Positions 15,228 through 24,835 of a stretch of DNA of 64,000 bases are shown here, piece after piece. The notes beneath the pieces were generated by a model, which worked only from the letters and a program-made list of their open reading frames with translations, had not been told where the DNA came from and ran no database searches. Location of the stretch: assembly GCF_002028545.1 (NCBI RefSeq), contig NZ_MWPQ01000040.1, positions 1 to 64,000 of the forward strand, given 5' to 3'. Position 1 is the stretch's first letter. Each line of letters opens with the position of its first letter. Both the position numbers and the translations under genes were made by a program. Source of the DNA: Nitrobacter vulgaris (lineage in GTDB: Bacteria > Pseudomonadota > Alphaproteobacteria > Rhizobiales > Xanthobacteraceae).

Positions 15228-15806
15228 ATGACGACCCCTTCCCAAGATTTCGAACGCCTTCAGTTGAAAGTGAGCACGGAAGTCCGCGAGCATTGGAAGG
15301 CCTTCCTTTTCGAAGGCATCCTGCTCGTGCTTCTGGGGTTGGCTGTCATCGTCGTGCCACCCATGGCGAGCCTCGCCATCACGATCTTCCTCGGTTGGCT
15401 GTTTCTCGTTGGCGGCGTCGTCGGACTTGTCGCTACCTTCTGGGCACGAGGGATGCCGGGCTTTTGGTGGTCGTTGCTCTCGGCTGCGCTGTCGATTCTC
15501 GTCGGCATCCTGCTGGTGGTGCAGCCCGTACAGGGTATGTTGACGCTGACAATCTTGCTCGGCGCCTACTTCCTCGCCGAGGGTGCCGTCACGATCATGT
15601 ACGCTCTTGAACATCGCCGCGAACTCTCGCTGCGGTGGGGCTGGCTGCTGACCGCGGGAGTGATGGACATCATCATAGCTGGCATTATCATCGTCGGCCT
15701 CCCGGGATCGGCGGCCTGGGCCATCGGGTTGCTGGTCGGCCTCAATATGATATTTGGCGGTACCACGTTGATTGGAATGGCGCTCGCCATGCGGAATGCG
15801 CGTTAG
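15228..15806 (+). CDS. HdeD family membrane protein (192 aa)
   Basis: Six hydrophobic segments in the HdeD/DUF308 pattern: a helical N-terminus ending HWKAFLFEG, then ILLVLLGLAVIVVPP, LAITIFLGWLFLVGG, ALSILVGILLVVQPVQG, ILLGAYFLAEGAVTIMYAL, IIIAGIIIVGLPG and WAIGLLVGLNMIFGG. HdeD is linked to acid resistance in E. coli; in alphaproteobacteria the role is unknown. The start at 15228 has GGAG eight bases upstream; the frame is open to 15126. The gene appears monocistronic. Confidence 0.9.
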   Translation: MTTPSQDFERLQLKVSTEVREHWKAFLFEGILLVLLGLAVIVVPPMASLAITIFLGWLFLVGGVVGLVATFWARGMPGFWWSLLSAALSILVGILLVVQPVQGMLTLTILLGAYFLAEGAVTIMYALEHRRELSLRWGWLLTAGVMDIIIAGIIIVGLPGSAAWAIGLLVGLNMIFGGTTLIGMALAMRNAR

Positions 15807-15887
15807 AGCGTTTTGCCTTCTGACAGACGTCAGATGAAGGCGCCAATCCGCAAACCTGATTACGTTACGAAATTCGACCCAGCTGCA

Positions 15888-16148
15888 TCAGCAGCCGCGG
15901 CAGATGCTTTTAATCTTGCGTTTGAGGGCAGCATCCGCCGGATCGACCGGTGTCGGGTTCTCCGTGTCCGCCCTCTCCGGCGGCAAGTCGCTCGGGCGCG
16001 GCTGGCGATGACCGATCGGCGCGTCGTAACGCGAGGACTTGTCAACGCTTGAACCTGGTGACGACCCGTCCCTCGCTTGATACTGCCCAAGCGCCGCGGG
16101 CGCACCGACCAAGACCCCAAAAGCCGCCAACGCGATGATCTTGTTCAT
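15888..16148 (-). CDS. Small exported hypothetical protein (86 aa)
   Basis: The ATG at 16148 is preceded by GGAGG and opens directly into a signal peptide (MNKIIALAAFGVLVGAPAAL, cleavage after LG). The mature part is hydrophilic, rich in Pro, Asp, Arg and Ser, probably disordered, and ends in KIKSICRGC with two cysteines. No family is recognised. It lies downstream of epmB on the same strand but is separated by about 100 bases and has its own ribosome site. Confidence 0.7.
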   Translation of the reverse strand: MNKIIALAAFGVLVGAPAALGQYQARDGSSPGSSVDKSSRYDAPIGHRQPRPSDLPPERADTENPTPVDPADAALKRKIKSICRGC

Positions 16149-16249
16149 TTCGCTGCCTCCAACGTCCGAGATCGGCCTGTCAAGAACGGTTGAGAACGCG
16201 CAAACGTTCCGTGATTGATCCGTGACAAGCCAGCCGAACAGACGAACCT

Positions 16250-17350
16250 CTACAATACCGGCGGATAAAGGTGAACGCCGCCACAATAGTCGGTAATACG
16301 ATAACGCAATTTTGGACCATGTTCACCTTCCCCGGATATTAAATCTGAGCGCGATAGATAATCCGGTCCCACAGGCACCTTTCCGTGCCCGCCGGGAATA
16401 TCGAGAACATAATCCGGCTGACACAAGCCGGACACGCGACCACGTAGCGCACGCATTAAAACCTGGCCTTTTTCCAGGGTGGTTCGCAGATGTGCGGTGC
16501 CCGGCGCGAGATCCCCGTGATGCAGATAGTATGGCTTGATGCGGCATTCGACGAAGGCGCGCATCAGCGTCTCCAGCGTTGCTGCGTCATCGTTGACGCC
16601 GCGCAGCAGCACCGACTGGCTGACCATGGGAATGCCAGCGTCGACAATCCGCGCGCAGGCCGACCGCGCCGCCGCGGTCAGTTCGCGCGGGTGATTGGCG
16701 TGCAGCGCCAGCCATGTCGTGGCGCCGTCCGTCCGCAGGGCCGCCGCCATCTCGTCAGTGACCCGAGCGGGATCGGCCACCGGCACGCGCGTATGGACGC
16801 GGACGACCCTGACGTGATCGATTGCGGCAAGTTCGCCCATGATTTCGGCCAGCCGCCGCGGCGACAGCATCAGCGGATCGCCGCCGGTCAGGATCACTTC
16901 CCAGACTGCCGGATGCGACCGGATGTAATCGAGCGCGCCCGCGGTTGCGGATTTCGATAGCGCAGTTTCCTTGGCAGGTCCCACCATCTCGCGACGGAAG
17001 CAGAACCGGCAGTAGACAGCGCAGACGTGAACGAGCTTGAGCAGCACCCGGTCGGGATAACGATGAACGATGCCGTCCACCGGGGAATGGGCGTGATCGC
17101 CGATCGGGTCGGCGCGTTCGCCCGGTTGTGCAGCCAATTCATTGGCGCTTGGGAGATATTGCCGCGCGATCGGATCATCGGGATCGGTCGGATTGATCAG
17201 GGCGGCGACGTGCGGCGTGATCGCGATCGCATAGCGCGCGGCAACCTTCTCGAGATCGGCCAGCCCTGATGCGGGCGCGAGGCCATGGGCGATCAGGTCT
17301 TCCGGCCGCCGTAATGTCGAAACGACGCTCCTGTCGGTCTTGACGCTCAT
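16250..17350 (-). CDS. epmB: EF-P beta-lysylation protein EpmB (lysine 2,3-aminomutase family)
   Basis: A radical-SAM enzyme that turns (S)-alpha-lysine into (R)-beta-lysine for attachment to elongation factor P. The cluster motif is Cys110-AVY-Cys114-RF-Cys117, the PLP/SAM core follows (EVILTGGDPLMLS), and the length of 366 residues fits EpmB better than the longer clostridial KamA. Its ATG overlaps the stop of epmA (ATGA), and the EF-P gene is divergent just beyond, so the pathway context decides the call over a lysine-degradation aminomutase. Confidence 0.93.
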   Translation of the reverse strand: MSVKTDRSVVSTLRRPEDLIAHGLAPASGLADLEKVAARYAIAITPHVAALINPTDPDDPIARQYLPSANELAAQPGERADPIGDHAHSPVDGIVHRYPDRVLLKLVHVCAVYCRFCFRREMVGPAKETALSKSATAGALDYIRSHPAVWEVILTGGDPLMLSPRRLAEIMGELAAIDHVRVVRVHTRVPVADPARVTDEMAAALRTDGATTWLALHANHPRELTAAARSACARIVDAGIPMVSQSVLLRGVNDDAATLETLMRAFVECRIKPYYLHHGDLAPGTAHLRTTLEKGQVLMRALRGRVSGLCQPDYVLDIPGGHGKVPVGPDYLSRSDLISGEGEHGPKLRYRITDYCGGVHLYPPVL

Positions 17351-18390
17351 GCATCCTCCGCGGGCGGCGCCCATACTACCTGATCGATTCTCGACGCTCC
17401 GCTTGCCAGCATCACCAGCCGATCCAAGCCCAGCGCCACTCCGCCCGCTTCCGGCATTTGGGCCACGGCCGCAAGAAAATCTTCATCCAGCGGATAGCGC
17501 TCGCCGTAGCGGCTTTGCTTGTCGTTCATCGCTTGCACGAAACGGATGCGCTGTTCTGCGGCGTCGGTCAATTCGCCAAAGCCGTTCGCAAGCTCAACGC
17601 CGCAGGCATAGATCTCGAAACGCTCGGCGACACGGTTGTCGGACGGACTGACGCGCGCGAGCGCGGCTTCCGGCGCGGGATATTCGAATAGCACCGTCAA
17701 CCGGCCCTGCCCGAGATGGGGCTCGACATGCTCGACCAGCACCTTGCTGAAGATATCCGACCAATTATCGTCGTCCGTGATCCGCACCTTCCCCTGCGCC
17801 GCCGCAGCCAGGGCCGGGCGGTCACCCTCGCGGCCGATGACGGTACTCAGGAGGTCGATCCCCGCGAAGCGGTCGAAAGCGGCGGCGACCGTCAACCGCT
17901 CCGGCTCGACGAACGGATCGGCCTGCCGGCCGCGAAATGAAAATCTCGGAATCCCGGTCGCTTGCGCCGCAATGGCGATCACGGCGATACAGTCGGCTAT
18001 GACGACGTCATAGGAACTGCCAGCGCGATACCACTCCAGCATGGTGAATTCGGGCAGATGCAGCACGCCATGCTCGCGATCCCGAAACGCCCGCGCGAAC
18101 TCCACGATCTTCTGTTCACCGGCCACCAGCAGCTTCTTGCAGGCGAATTCCGGGGAAGTGCGCAAGTGGCGCGTGACTCGGTCGCCGCCCGGCATCGTCA
18201 GCGTGGTGTTGAGCGCGTGAAGGTGGGTTTCGTTGCCCGGCGACACCTGCAAAACGCCGGTTTCGACCTCTACGAACCCCCGCGTGTCGAACCAGGCCCG
18301 CAGCGCCTTCGTCACGGTCCTGCGCGCTTCCAGAAACGGCCTCCGGTCCGCGTGCCTTGCCCGGTCCCACCAGGGTGAAATCCGATTCAT
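17347..18390 (-). CDS. epmA: EF-P--(R)-beta-lysine ligase EpmA
   Basis: A class II lysyl-tRNA-synthetase paralogue without the N-terminal anticodon-binding domain. It starts directly with the catalytic core (RPFLEARRTVTKALRAWFDT) and has motif 2 (RHLRTSPEFACKKLLVAG, FARAFRDRE) and motif 3 (GVALGLDRLVML). It ligates beta-lysine to the conserved lysine of EF-P. Length 347 residues, slightly above E. coli EpmA (325). It is translationally coupled to epmB and divergent from efp across about 145 bases. Confidence 0.94.
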   Translation of the reverse strand: MNRISPWWDRARHADRRPFLEARRTVTKALRAWFDTRGFVEVETGVLQVSPGNETHLHALNTTLTMPGGDRVTRHLRTSPEFACKKLLVAGEQKIVEFARAFRDREHGVLHLPEFTMLEWYRAGSSYDVVIADCIAVIAIAAQATGIPRFSFRGRQADPFVEPERLTVAAAFDRFAGIDLLSTVIGREGDRPALAAAAQGKVRITDDDNWSDIFSKVLVEHVEPHLGQGRLTVLFEYPAPEAALARVSPSDNRVAERFEIYACGVELANGFGELTDAAEQRIRFVQAMNDKQSRYGERYPLDEDFLAAVAQMPEAGGVALGLDRLVMLASGASRIDQVVWAPPAEDA

Positions 18391-18534
18391 CCATCCTCAG
18401 CAATCGACCGGAATTAGCCGCAACCCACTGGCGCGAGCGAACCAAATCAGTATGTTGCGGCCCGAAGCCGCCTCAACGGCCGCAGGACGCCCCCGTCCGG
18501 ACCGGTCTCGAGCCAAACCTTAGGAAATCCAGCC

Positions 18535-19101
18535 GTGAGAGTCATCGCCAGTTCTATTCGCAAGGGCAACGTCATCGAGCAAGACGGCAAGCTCTACGTG
18601 GTCCTCACCGCGGAGAACATCCACCCCGGCAAGGGAACCCCGGTCAGCCAAATCGAGATGCGGCGGATCAGCGACGGCGTGAAAATTTCCGAGCGCTACA
18701 AGACCACAGACCAGGTCGAACGCGCCACCATCGAGGATCACAACTTCACGTTCCTCTATGAAGACGCCGACGGCTTCCACTTCATGAATGCGGAGACCTA
18801 CGATCAGGTTCAGGTGCCTAAGGAGGTCGTGGGCAACGCCGCGCCCTACCTGCAGGAAAACATGGTGGTGAAACTGTCCCTGCACGACATGGTGCCGGTG
18901 GCGATCACGCTACCGCAGCGGGTGACGCTCGAAGTGGTCGACACCGAGCCGGTCACCAAGGGGCAGACCGCCTCCTCATCCTACAAGCCCGCGGTGCTGT
19001 CGAACGGCGTCCGCACCGGCGTGCCGCCCCATGTCGGCGTCGGCACGCGGATCGTGGTCATGACCGAGGACGGCTCTTACGTCGAGCGCGCCAAGGACTG
19101 A
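18535..19101 (+). CDS. efp: Translation elongation factor P
   Basis: Relieves ribosome stalling at polyproline stretches. The 188-residue protein has the three-domain EF-P build; Lys33 in the loop [10 protein letters not shown] is the residue to be beta-lysylated by EpmA/EpmB encoded next door. The start is a GTG with AGGA about nine bases upstream. The C-terminus ends [19 protein letters not shown], typical of the family. Confidence 0.97.
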   Translation: MRVIASSIRKGNVIEQDGKLYVVLTAENIHPGKGTPVSQIEMRRISDGVKISERYKTTDQVERATIEDHNFTFLYEDADGFHFMNAETYDQVQVPKEVVGNAAPYLQENMVVKLSLHDMVPVAITLPQRVTLEVVDTEPVTKGQTASSSYKPAVLSNGVRTGVPPHVGVGTRIVVMTEDGSYVERAKD

Positions 19102-19203
19102 CAACCTAACAAGCACTGATCCCGAAGGCTGTCCGAGGAGTCGAGGTTCCCGCAACGCAATGAGGCTTTGCTGCGGGGTGCTTCCCTCCGTTATGCTCGT
19201 TGC

Positions 19204-20424
19204 ATGACAATCCTCGATTCTCACATCCGGCTCAGCCGGCGCAGCGCGCTGCAATGCCTTGGAGCGTTGGCAGCGCTTGCGCCCTTCCCCGCTCTTGCCG
19301 CCCCGCCTCAGGGCTTCGAGCCATGGCGCGACGGCTTTCGCGCCCGCGCGCTGGCAAAGGGCATCTCAGACGCGACTTGGAGCCGCTGCATGGGCCGGAT
19401 CGAGCCGGACATGAGCGTGTTCAAGCAGATGCGCAACCAGCCGGAGTTCCACGAAAAGACCTGGCAATACATCAACCGTCGCGTCTCGGACTGGCGGATC
19501 ACCGCAGGCAAGGAGGCGCTTCGGAAGAACGAGGCACTGTTCGCGCGGATCGAACACGATTTCGGCGTCGAGCGCGGCACACTGCTGGCACTGTGGGGGG
19601 TTGAATCCGCGTTTGGCGATCCGCTGGTTCAGAAGAACCACATGCGCCCGGTGTTTCCTTCACTGGCAGCGCTCGCCTGGAATGAACCACGACGGCGCAG
19701 CTATTGGGAAACCGAACTGATCAATGCATTGCGCATCGTGAACAAGGGTTGGAGCACGCCCGAAGAGATGCGCGGCTCATGGGCCGGCGCGATGGGACAC
19801 ACCCAATGGATGCCCGAGGTCTGGCTCAACGTCGGCATGGACTACGATCACGACGGCCGGGTCTCGCCATTTGGAAAACCCGACGACGCGCTGGGCTCGA
19901 CCGCGCGCTATCTGGTCAACCGTGGGAAATATCATCGCGGCGAACATTGGGGTTATGAGGTGCGCGCACCCGGCGGCGCGAGCGGCAGCCGCAGTTATGC
20001 CGCGTGGGCGGCGGCCGGCGTGCAACGCGCCGACGGCAAGGCGTTTCCGCAGCCGAATGCATCGGCCAAACTCTGGGTCCCGGAACCGGGCGGCCCGGTG
20101 TTCCTGCTTGGGCCGAATTTCTACGCGGTTCGCAGCTATAATCCGTCGATGAACTATGCATTGGCAATCTGCCATCTCGGCGATCGCATTCTCGGGGCGT
20201 CGCCTTTCCTTCATCCATTCCCCGGTTCGGAACGTGCGCTCACGCTCGCGGAAGTGCAGGAAGTGCAGACGCGCCTGACCAAAGCCGGATTCGATACCGG
20301 CGGCACCGACGGCCGCGTCGGCAACGACACCATGAAGGCAGTGAAGGATTTTCAGACCCGCGTCGGATTGCCGACCGACGGCTATGCCGGACTCGAGGTG
20401 CTTGGACGACTGCGCGCACAATAA
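19204..20424 (+). CDS. Lytic murein transglycosylase, MltB type, with peptidoglycan-binding domain
   Basis: Cleaves the glycan strand of peptidoglycan in the periplasm. The N-terminus has a signal peptide with a twin-arginine-like SRRSALQ before the hydrophobic core (cleavage near LAA). The catalytic Glu134 lies in WGVESAFGD and the SLT fold continues through AGAMGHTQWMP. Residues about 345-404 (LTLAEVQEVQTRLTKAGFDT to GYAGLEVLGRL) are a PG_binding_1 domain. The start at 19204 is chosen for the signal peptide. It follows efp by about 100 bases but is probably separately expressed. Confidence 0.92.
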   Translation: MTILDSHIRLSRRSALQCLGALAALAPFPALAAPPQGFEPWRDGFRARALAKGISDATWSRCMGRIEPDMSVFKQMRNQPEFHEKTWQYINRRVSDWRITAGKEALRKNEALFARIEHDFGVERGTLLALWGVESAFGDPLVQKNHMRPVFPSLAALAWNEPRRRSYWETELINALRIVNKGWSTPEEMRGSWAGAMGHTQWMPEVWLNVGMDYDHDGRVSPFGKPDDALGSTARYLVNRGKYHRGEHWGYEVRAPGGASGSRSYAAWAAAGVQRADGKAFPQPNASAKLWVPEPGGPVFLLGPNFYAVRSYNPSMNYALAICHLGDRILGASPFLHPFPGSERALTLAEVQEVQTRLTKAGFDTGGTDGRVGNDTMKAVKDFQTRVGLPTDGYAGLEVLGRLRAQ

Positions 20425-20469
20425 CCTGGCGCCTTGCCCTCCAACGATTGCGGTCAGCGCAACAATCGA

Positions 20470-22311
20470 TCAGCGAATAACCGCTGGCCCGGGATCGGGC
20501 GTCGCCACATCCACCACGCGCAACTGCACACGCTCCGCGCCCTGCCAGCGGTCCACTGCCAGCGATCCCGCCACATGCAGCGGTTGTCCCCGCATTTGCG
20601 CTAGCGTGTTGCCGAGCGGCTGGCCGACCGCGCGAAACGCGATGCCGTTTACGATAGCCCCGTCTCCGGATTTGAATCGCAACCGAAGATGCGCCTGCCC
20701 GACCTCGTCGGCATGGATCAACTGGTGCGACGGCAACGCCACCACCGGCTCGGGGTTGCCCGCGCCGAACGGTCCCGCGCGATTGAGTGTCGCCACGAAC
20801 TCGGGCGTCGCCGCCCTCGCGCTGACCGCGCCATCAATGAAAAGCTCGCGGACGTGGCGCGACCGCGCGACATCGGCAGCGAGCGCTGTTTCCATGTAGG
20901 CGCGGAATTCCGCGAGCCGTTCTTTCCGAAGCGTGACGCCGGCCGCCATGGCGTGGCCGCCGCCCTTGAGCAGAACGCCGTCTGCCACGGCCCCCCGCAC
21001 CGCCTTCCCGAGATCGACGCCGCCGATGGAACGGCCCGATCCGGTTCCGATGCCGCCCGGCTCCATCGCGACAACGAAGGCCGGTCGGGAAAACTTGTCC
21101 TTCAGCCGCGACGCGACGAGACCGACCACGCCCGGATGCCAGCCCTCGGACGCCGTGACGATGACAGATCCTTTGTCCTCGAGACCGAGCGAGGCCAGCG
21201 CCTCGGCTTCGGCCTGCGCTTCGGCCGCCTGCTCGATCACGCGGCGCTCGGTATTGAGGCGATCGAGTTCGGCGGCGATCCGCGCAGCTTCCGAGACATC
21301 GCCTTCCAGCAGCAGCCGCACGCCGAGATCGGCGCGTCCGATGCGGCCGCCGGCATTGATGCGCGGTCCCAGCATGAAACCGAGATGCCAGGCTTCCGGC
21401 GGACCGTTCAGCCGCGCCACGTCCATCAGCGCGGTATGGCCGACATGATCGCGGCGGCGCAGCGCGATCAACCCCTTCGCGACGAAGGCGCGGTTGAGGC
21501 CGGTCAGCGGCGCGACATCGGCGACCGTGCCGAGCGCGACATGATGCAGCATGTTCAGGAGATCCGGCTCCGGCCGCTCGTCACCCCAGAAGCCGCGCTG
21601 GCGCAGCTCGCGGTTCAACGCGACCAGCGTCACCAATACGAGACCGACGGCGGCGAGATGTCCGAGCCCGGAAAGATCGTCCGGCCGGTTCGGATTCACC
21701 AGCGCCTCGACCTCGGGCAGGTCGTCGCCACATTGGTGATGGTCGATTACGACGACCGACATGCCCCGCTGTCTTGCGACCGCCAGCGGCTCGATGCTCG
21801 TGGTGCCGCAGTCCACGGTCACCAGCAACGTCGCGCCCCTGCCCGCGAGCGCGTCGATCGCATCGACGTTCGGACCATAGCCTTCGAAAATGCGGTCCGG
21901 GATATGGATTAGCGGATCGAGGCCGCAATGTCGCAGATGCCAGGCGAGAAGCGCCGCAGAGGTCGCGCCGTCGACGTCGTAATCGCCGAAGATAGCAACC
22001 TTCTCGCCGCGCATCGCGGCATCTGCGAGCCGCTTGGCGGCCGCCTCCATTTGCGTCACGGTGAACGGATCGGGCATCAGCCGGCGGATGGTGGGGTCGA
22101 GAAAATCCTCAACGGCATCGATTTCGACGCCACGTCCGGCGATCACCCGCGCCAGCATTTCCGGTAGCCGATGGCGCTGAGTGATCGCCAGCGCGCGCGC
22201 CGTGCCGCGCGGATCGAGGCGATCACGCCACAGACGGCCGGTCGCCGAATGCGACACACCGAGAAAGGCATCAGGCGCTTCGATCGGCAACGCGGAGGCT
22301 GGCAAGGTCAT
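20470..22311 (-). CDS. recJ: Single-stranded-DNA-specific 5'-3' exonuclease RecJ
   Basis: Acts in recombinational and mismatch repair with RecQ/RecF. The DHH-phosphoesterase motifs are GDYDVDG (109-115), VTVDCG (165-170) and VIDHHQ (188-193). The DHHA1 domain follows, with GGGHAMAAGVTL in the C-terminal part, and an OB-like end (QLRVVDVATPDP). Length 613 residues, slightly longer than E. coli RecJ (577). A long open frame on the opposite strand (20689-21912) is its shadow. Confidence 0.96.
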   Translation of the reverse strand: MTLPASALPIEAPDAFLGVSHSATGRLWRDRLDPRGTARALAITQRHRLPEMLARVIAGRGVEIDAVEDFLDPTIRRLMPDPFTVTQMEAAAKRLADAAMRGEKVAIFGDYDVDGATSAALLAWHLRHCGLDPLIHIPDRIFEGYGPNVDAIDALAGRGATLLVTVDCGTTSIEPLAVARQRGMSVVVIDHHQCGDDLPEVEALVNPNRPDDLSGLGHLAAVGLVLVTLVALNRELRQRGFWGDERPEPDLLNMLHHVALGTVADVAPLTGLNRAFVAKGLIALRRRDHVGHTALMDVARLNGPPEAWHLGFMLGPRINAGGRIGRADLGVRLLLEGDVSEAARIAAELDRLNTERRVIEQAAEAQAEAEALASLGLEDKGSVIVTASEGWHPGVVGLVASRLKDKFSRPAFVVAMEPGGIGTGSGRSIGGVDLGKAVRGAVADGVLLKGGGHAMAAGVTLRKERLAEFRAYMETALAADVARSRHVRELFIDGAVSARAATPEFVATLNRAGPFGAGNPEPVVALPSHQLIHADEVGQAHLRLRFKSGDGAIVNGIAFRAVGQPLGNTLAQMRGQPLHVAGSLAVDRWQGAERVQLRVVDVATPDPGPAVIR

Positions 22312-22384
22312 GATGTCGTCCGTGCCTTGCGAGAATATAGAAAGCAGGGGCGACAGCGTAGCCTCTCCCCGCCATGAGCATGAC

Positions 22385-23380
22385 TCAGTCCAGGTCGAAC
22401 TTGTCCAATTGCCGGTGTGCGGCCTTGATACGGCGCACCGTTCCGCTCACCGAGCGCATCACCACCGTGTCAGTCTTGATCACGTCTTTGCCGAACCGGA
22501 CACCCGACAGCAGCGAGCCCGTCGTCACGCCTGTAGCGGCAAACAGGCAATCGCCTTTCACCATATCCTCGATCTCGTATTTCTTTCTCGGATCCTTGAT
22601 CCCCATTTTCAGGGTACGCTCGCGGAGCACCTCGCTGTCGATAATGAGACGGGTCTGCATCTGGCCGCCGATGCAGCGGAGCGCCGCTGCCGAAAGCACG
22701 CCTTCCGGCGCGCCGCCGCTACCGAGATAAATGTCGATTCCCGTTCGCGGCTCCGCGGTGTGAATGACGCCGGTGACGTCCCCGTCGCTGATAAGGCTCA
22801 CCGCGGCGCCGAGTTTGCGAAGCGCGGCGATCTTCGCCGCATGGCGCGGCCGGTCAAGCAGGATGGCAGTGATGTCAGTCGGCTTGACGCCCTTGGCCTT
22901 GGCCAGATTGATGATGTTTTCTTCGACCGGCGCGTCGAGATCCACCGTGCCCTTCGGATAGCCGGGACCGATCGCGATCTTGTCCATGTAGCAGTCCGGT
23001 GCGTGAAGCAGCGTGCCGCTTTCGGCCATCGCGATGGTGGCGATTGCGCCCGGCATGTTCTTGGCGCACAGCACAGTCCCCTCGAGCGGATCGACGGCGA
23101 TATCGACCTGGGGGCCGCGTGTGTTGCCGACTTTCTCACCGATGAACAGCATCGGCGCCTCGTCGATCTCGCCCTCGCCGATCACGACCGTGCCGTTGAT
23201 CGGCAATTTGTTGAGTTCGCGTCGCATCGCATCGACCGCAGCCTGATCGGACGCCTTTTCCATGCCGCGCCCGCGCAGCCGCGCCGCCGACACCGCCGCC
23301 CGCTCCGTCACGCGCGCGATCTCGAGCGTCAGGAGGCGCTCGCGCACCTGCTCCGGCGGGACGGAATTCTGTGTCGGCAT
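22385..23380 (-). CDS. glpX: Fructose-1,6-bisphosphatase class II
   Basis: Dephosphorylates fructose 1,6-bisphosphate in gluconeogenesis; in autotrophic relatives the same family may also serve the Calvin cycle as a sedoheptulose/fructose bisphosphatase. The protein has GEGEIDEAPMLFIGE and AVDPLEGT (metal binding), LLDRPRHA and GSGGAPEGVLSAAA. Length 331 matches GlpX. The start at 23380 has GAGGGA nearby; the frame is open to 23440. It directly follows hom on the same strand, a common order in this group. Confidence 0.94.
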   Translation of the reverse strand: MPTQNSVPPEQVRERLLTLEIARVTERAAVSAARLRGRGMEKASDQAAVDAMRRELNKLPINGTVVIGEGEIDEAPMLFIGEKVGNTRGPQVDIAVDPLEGTVLCAKNMPGAIATIAMAESGTLLHAPDCYMDKIAIGPGYPKGTVDLDAPVEENIINLAKAKGVKPTDITAILLDRPRHAAKIAALRKLGAAVSLISDGDVTGVIHTAEPRTGIDIYLGSGGAPEGVLSAAALRCIGGQMQTRLIIDSEVLRERTLKMGIKDPRKKYEIEDMVKGDCLFAATGVTTGSLLSGVRFGKDVIKTDTVVMRSVSGTVRRIKAAHRQLDKFDLD

Positions 23381-23436
23381 CGTCTCAACTCCCTCGGGCA
23401 GCGTGGAGGCCCCTGCGTCGGCACGAAAATCCTCGT

Positions 23437-24759
23437 TCAATTCTTCTCGATTCGTATGACCTGCGGGCGGCCCGTGATGACCTTGTCAGCCCGCACCGCA
23501 TGGAGCGCGCGATGCACCGCATCCTCGTGGGTTGCATAGGTGATCAGGAGCACCGGAACCGGCGAAGTCGGCGTGTCGGATTCCTCGTCATCCAGCTTGC
23601 CGTTGGGATGACGCTGGACGATCGATTCGATTGAAATCTTCTGCTCGGCCAGCCGCGTGGCGATGGTCGCAGCGGTGCCGGCGAAATCGCGTGCCATCAG
23701 CCTGATGTAATAACCGCCCTCGTGGCGCTCCATCGGTGCCTTCTCGGTCGCGCGCAGCTTCGCCGTGGGACGGCCGAACGGCAAAGCCCGAATGCCGGAC
23801 GCGACATCGGCGATATCTGCCACCACGGCGGACGCAGTCGCGGCTCCGCCGGCACCCGGACCGACAAGCGTGATCGGAGGGATGCCGTCGCCATCGATGG
23901 TCACCGCGTTGGTGACGCCCATGACCTGTGCGATAGACGACGTCTTCGGCACCATGGTCGGATGCACCCGCTGCTCGATGCCTTTTGAGGTTCGCACCGC
24001 GACCCCCAGCAGCTTGACCCGGTAGCCAAGTTCCTCAGCGGCGCGAAGATCCTCCGGCGCGATCGAGGAAATGCCTTCGACATAGACCGCGCTCTGCGCA
24101 ACACGCGTGCCGAAAGCCAGGCTCGCCAGGATCGACAGCTTTTGCGCGGTGTCGTGCCCGTCCACATCGAACGACGGATCGGCTTCGGCATAGCCGAGAC
24201 GCTGGGCGTCCTTCAGGCATTCGGCGAACGACAGGCCTTCCTTCTCCATCCGCGTCAGGATGTAGTTACAGGTGCCATTGAGAATGCCGTAGACGCGATT
24301 GATCGTGGTTCCCGCAAGCCCTTCGCGCAGCGTCTTGATGACGGGAATGGCGGCGCCGACCGCGGCTTCGTAGTTCAACGCGCCGTGGTGTTGTTCGGCG
24401 AGAGCGGCGAGCCGCAGACCGTGCTTGGCGATCAGCGCCTTGTTGGCCGTCACCACCGACTTGCCGGATTTCAGGGCCGCCTCGATCGCCGAGTGCGCCG
24501 GATCGCCTGAACCGCCCATCAGCTCAACGAAGCAGTCGATGCCGGGATCGTTCGCCAGCGCCAGGGCGTCCTTAGCCCATGCTATGTCGGTCAGGTCGAC
24601 GTCGCGTTTCTTGGTTTTCGAGCGCGCTGCAACAGCGACGACGCGAACGCCGCGTCCGCAGCGTGCTGACAGCGCGCGGCTTTGCTGTTCTATCAGTCGG
24701 ACGACGGCGGACCCGACAGTTCCGAGCCCCGCGATGCCCACTTTCAGTGGTGCGACCAT
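23437..24759 (-). CDS. hom: Homoserine dehydrogenase
   Basis: Reduces aspartate semialdehyde to homoserine for threonine and methionine synthesis. Domains: NAD(P)-binding Rossmann motif GIAGLGTVGSAVV at the N-terminus; catalytic region NYEAAVGAAIPVI and GILNGTCNYILT; and a C-terminal ACT domain (YYIRLMARDFAGTAATIA) for feedback control. The start at 24759 gives a 440-residue protein; the frame is open to 25020 over alaC and is rejected there. It lies between alaC and glpX, likely one unit. Confidence 0.96.
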   Translation of the reverse strand: MVAPLKVGIAGLGTVGSAVVRLIEQQSRALSARCGRGVRVVAVAARSKTKKRDVDLTDIAWAKDALALANDPGIDCFVELMGGSGDPAHSAIEAALKSGKSVVTANKALIAKHGLRLAALAEQHHGALNYEAAVGAAIPVIKTLREGLAGTTINRVYGILNGTCNYILTRMEKEGLSFAECLKDAQRLGYAEADPSFDVDGHDTAQKLSILASLAFGTRVAQSAVYVEGISSIAPEDLRAAEELGYRVKLLGVAVRTSKGIEQRVHPTMVPKTSSIAQVMGVTNAVTIDGDGIPPITLVGPGAGGAATASAVVADIADVASGIRALPFGRPTAKLRATEKAPMERHEGGYYIRLMARDFAGTAATIATRLAEQKISIESIVQRHPNGKLDDEESDTPTSPVPVLLITYATHEDAVHRALHAVRADKVITGRPQVIRIEKN

Positions 24760-24835
24760 AACAAACCTGCTGGAAAACCGGCGTGCAGGGCACGATCCGA
24801 GCGAAAGACCGGAAAGCCGTTCTCCGGACTGGCGC

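Noticed and set aside
16250-17350. Possible catabolic lysine 2,3-aminomutase
   Set aside because: Coupling to epmA and the divergent efp gene favour EpmB.
20689-21912. 407-codon plus-strand open frame
   Set aside because: It is antisense to recJ, rich in Arg, Asp and His as expected of a GC-rich shadow frame, and shows no family motif.
22181-23539. 452-codon plus-strand open frame
   Set aside because: Antisense to recJ 5' end and glpX, low-complexity composition, no ribosome site.
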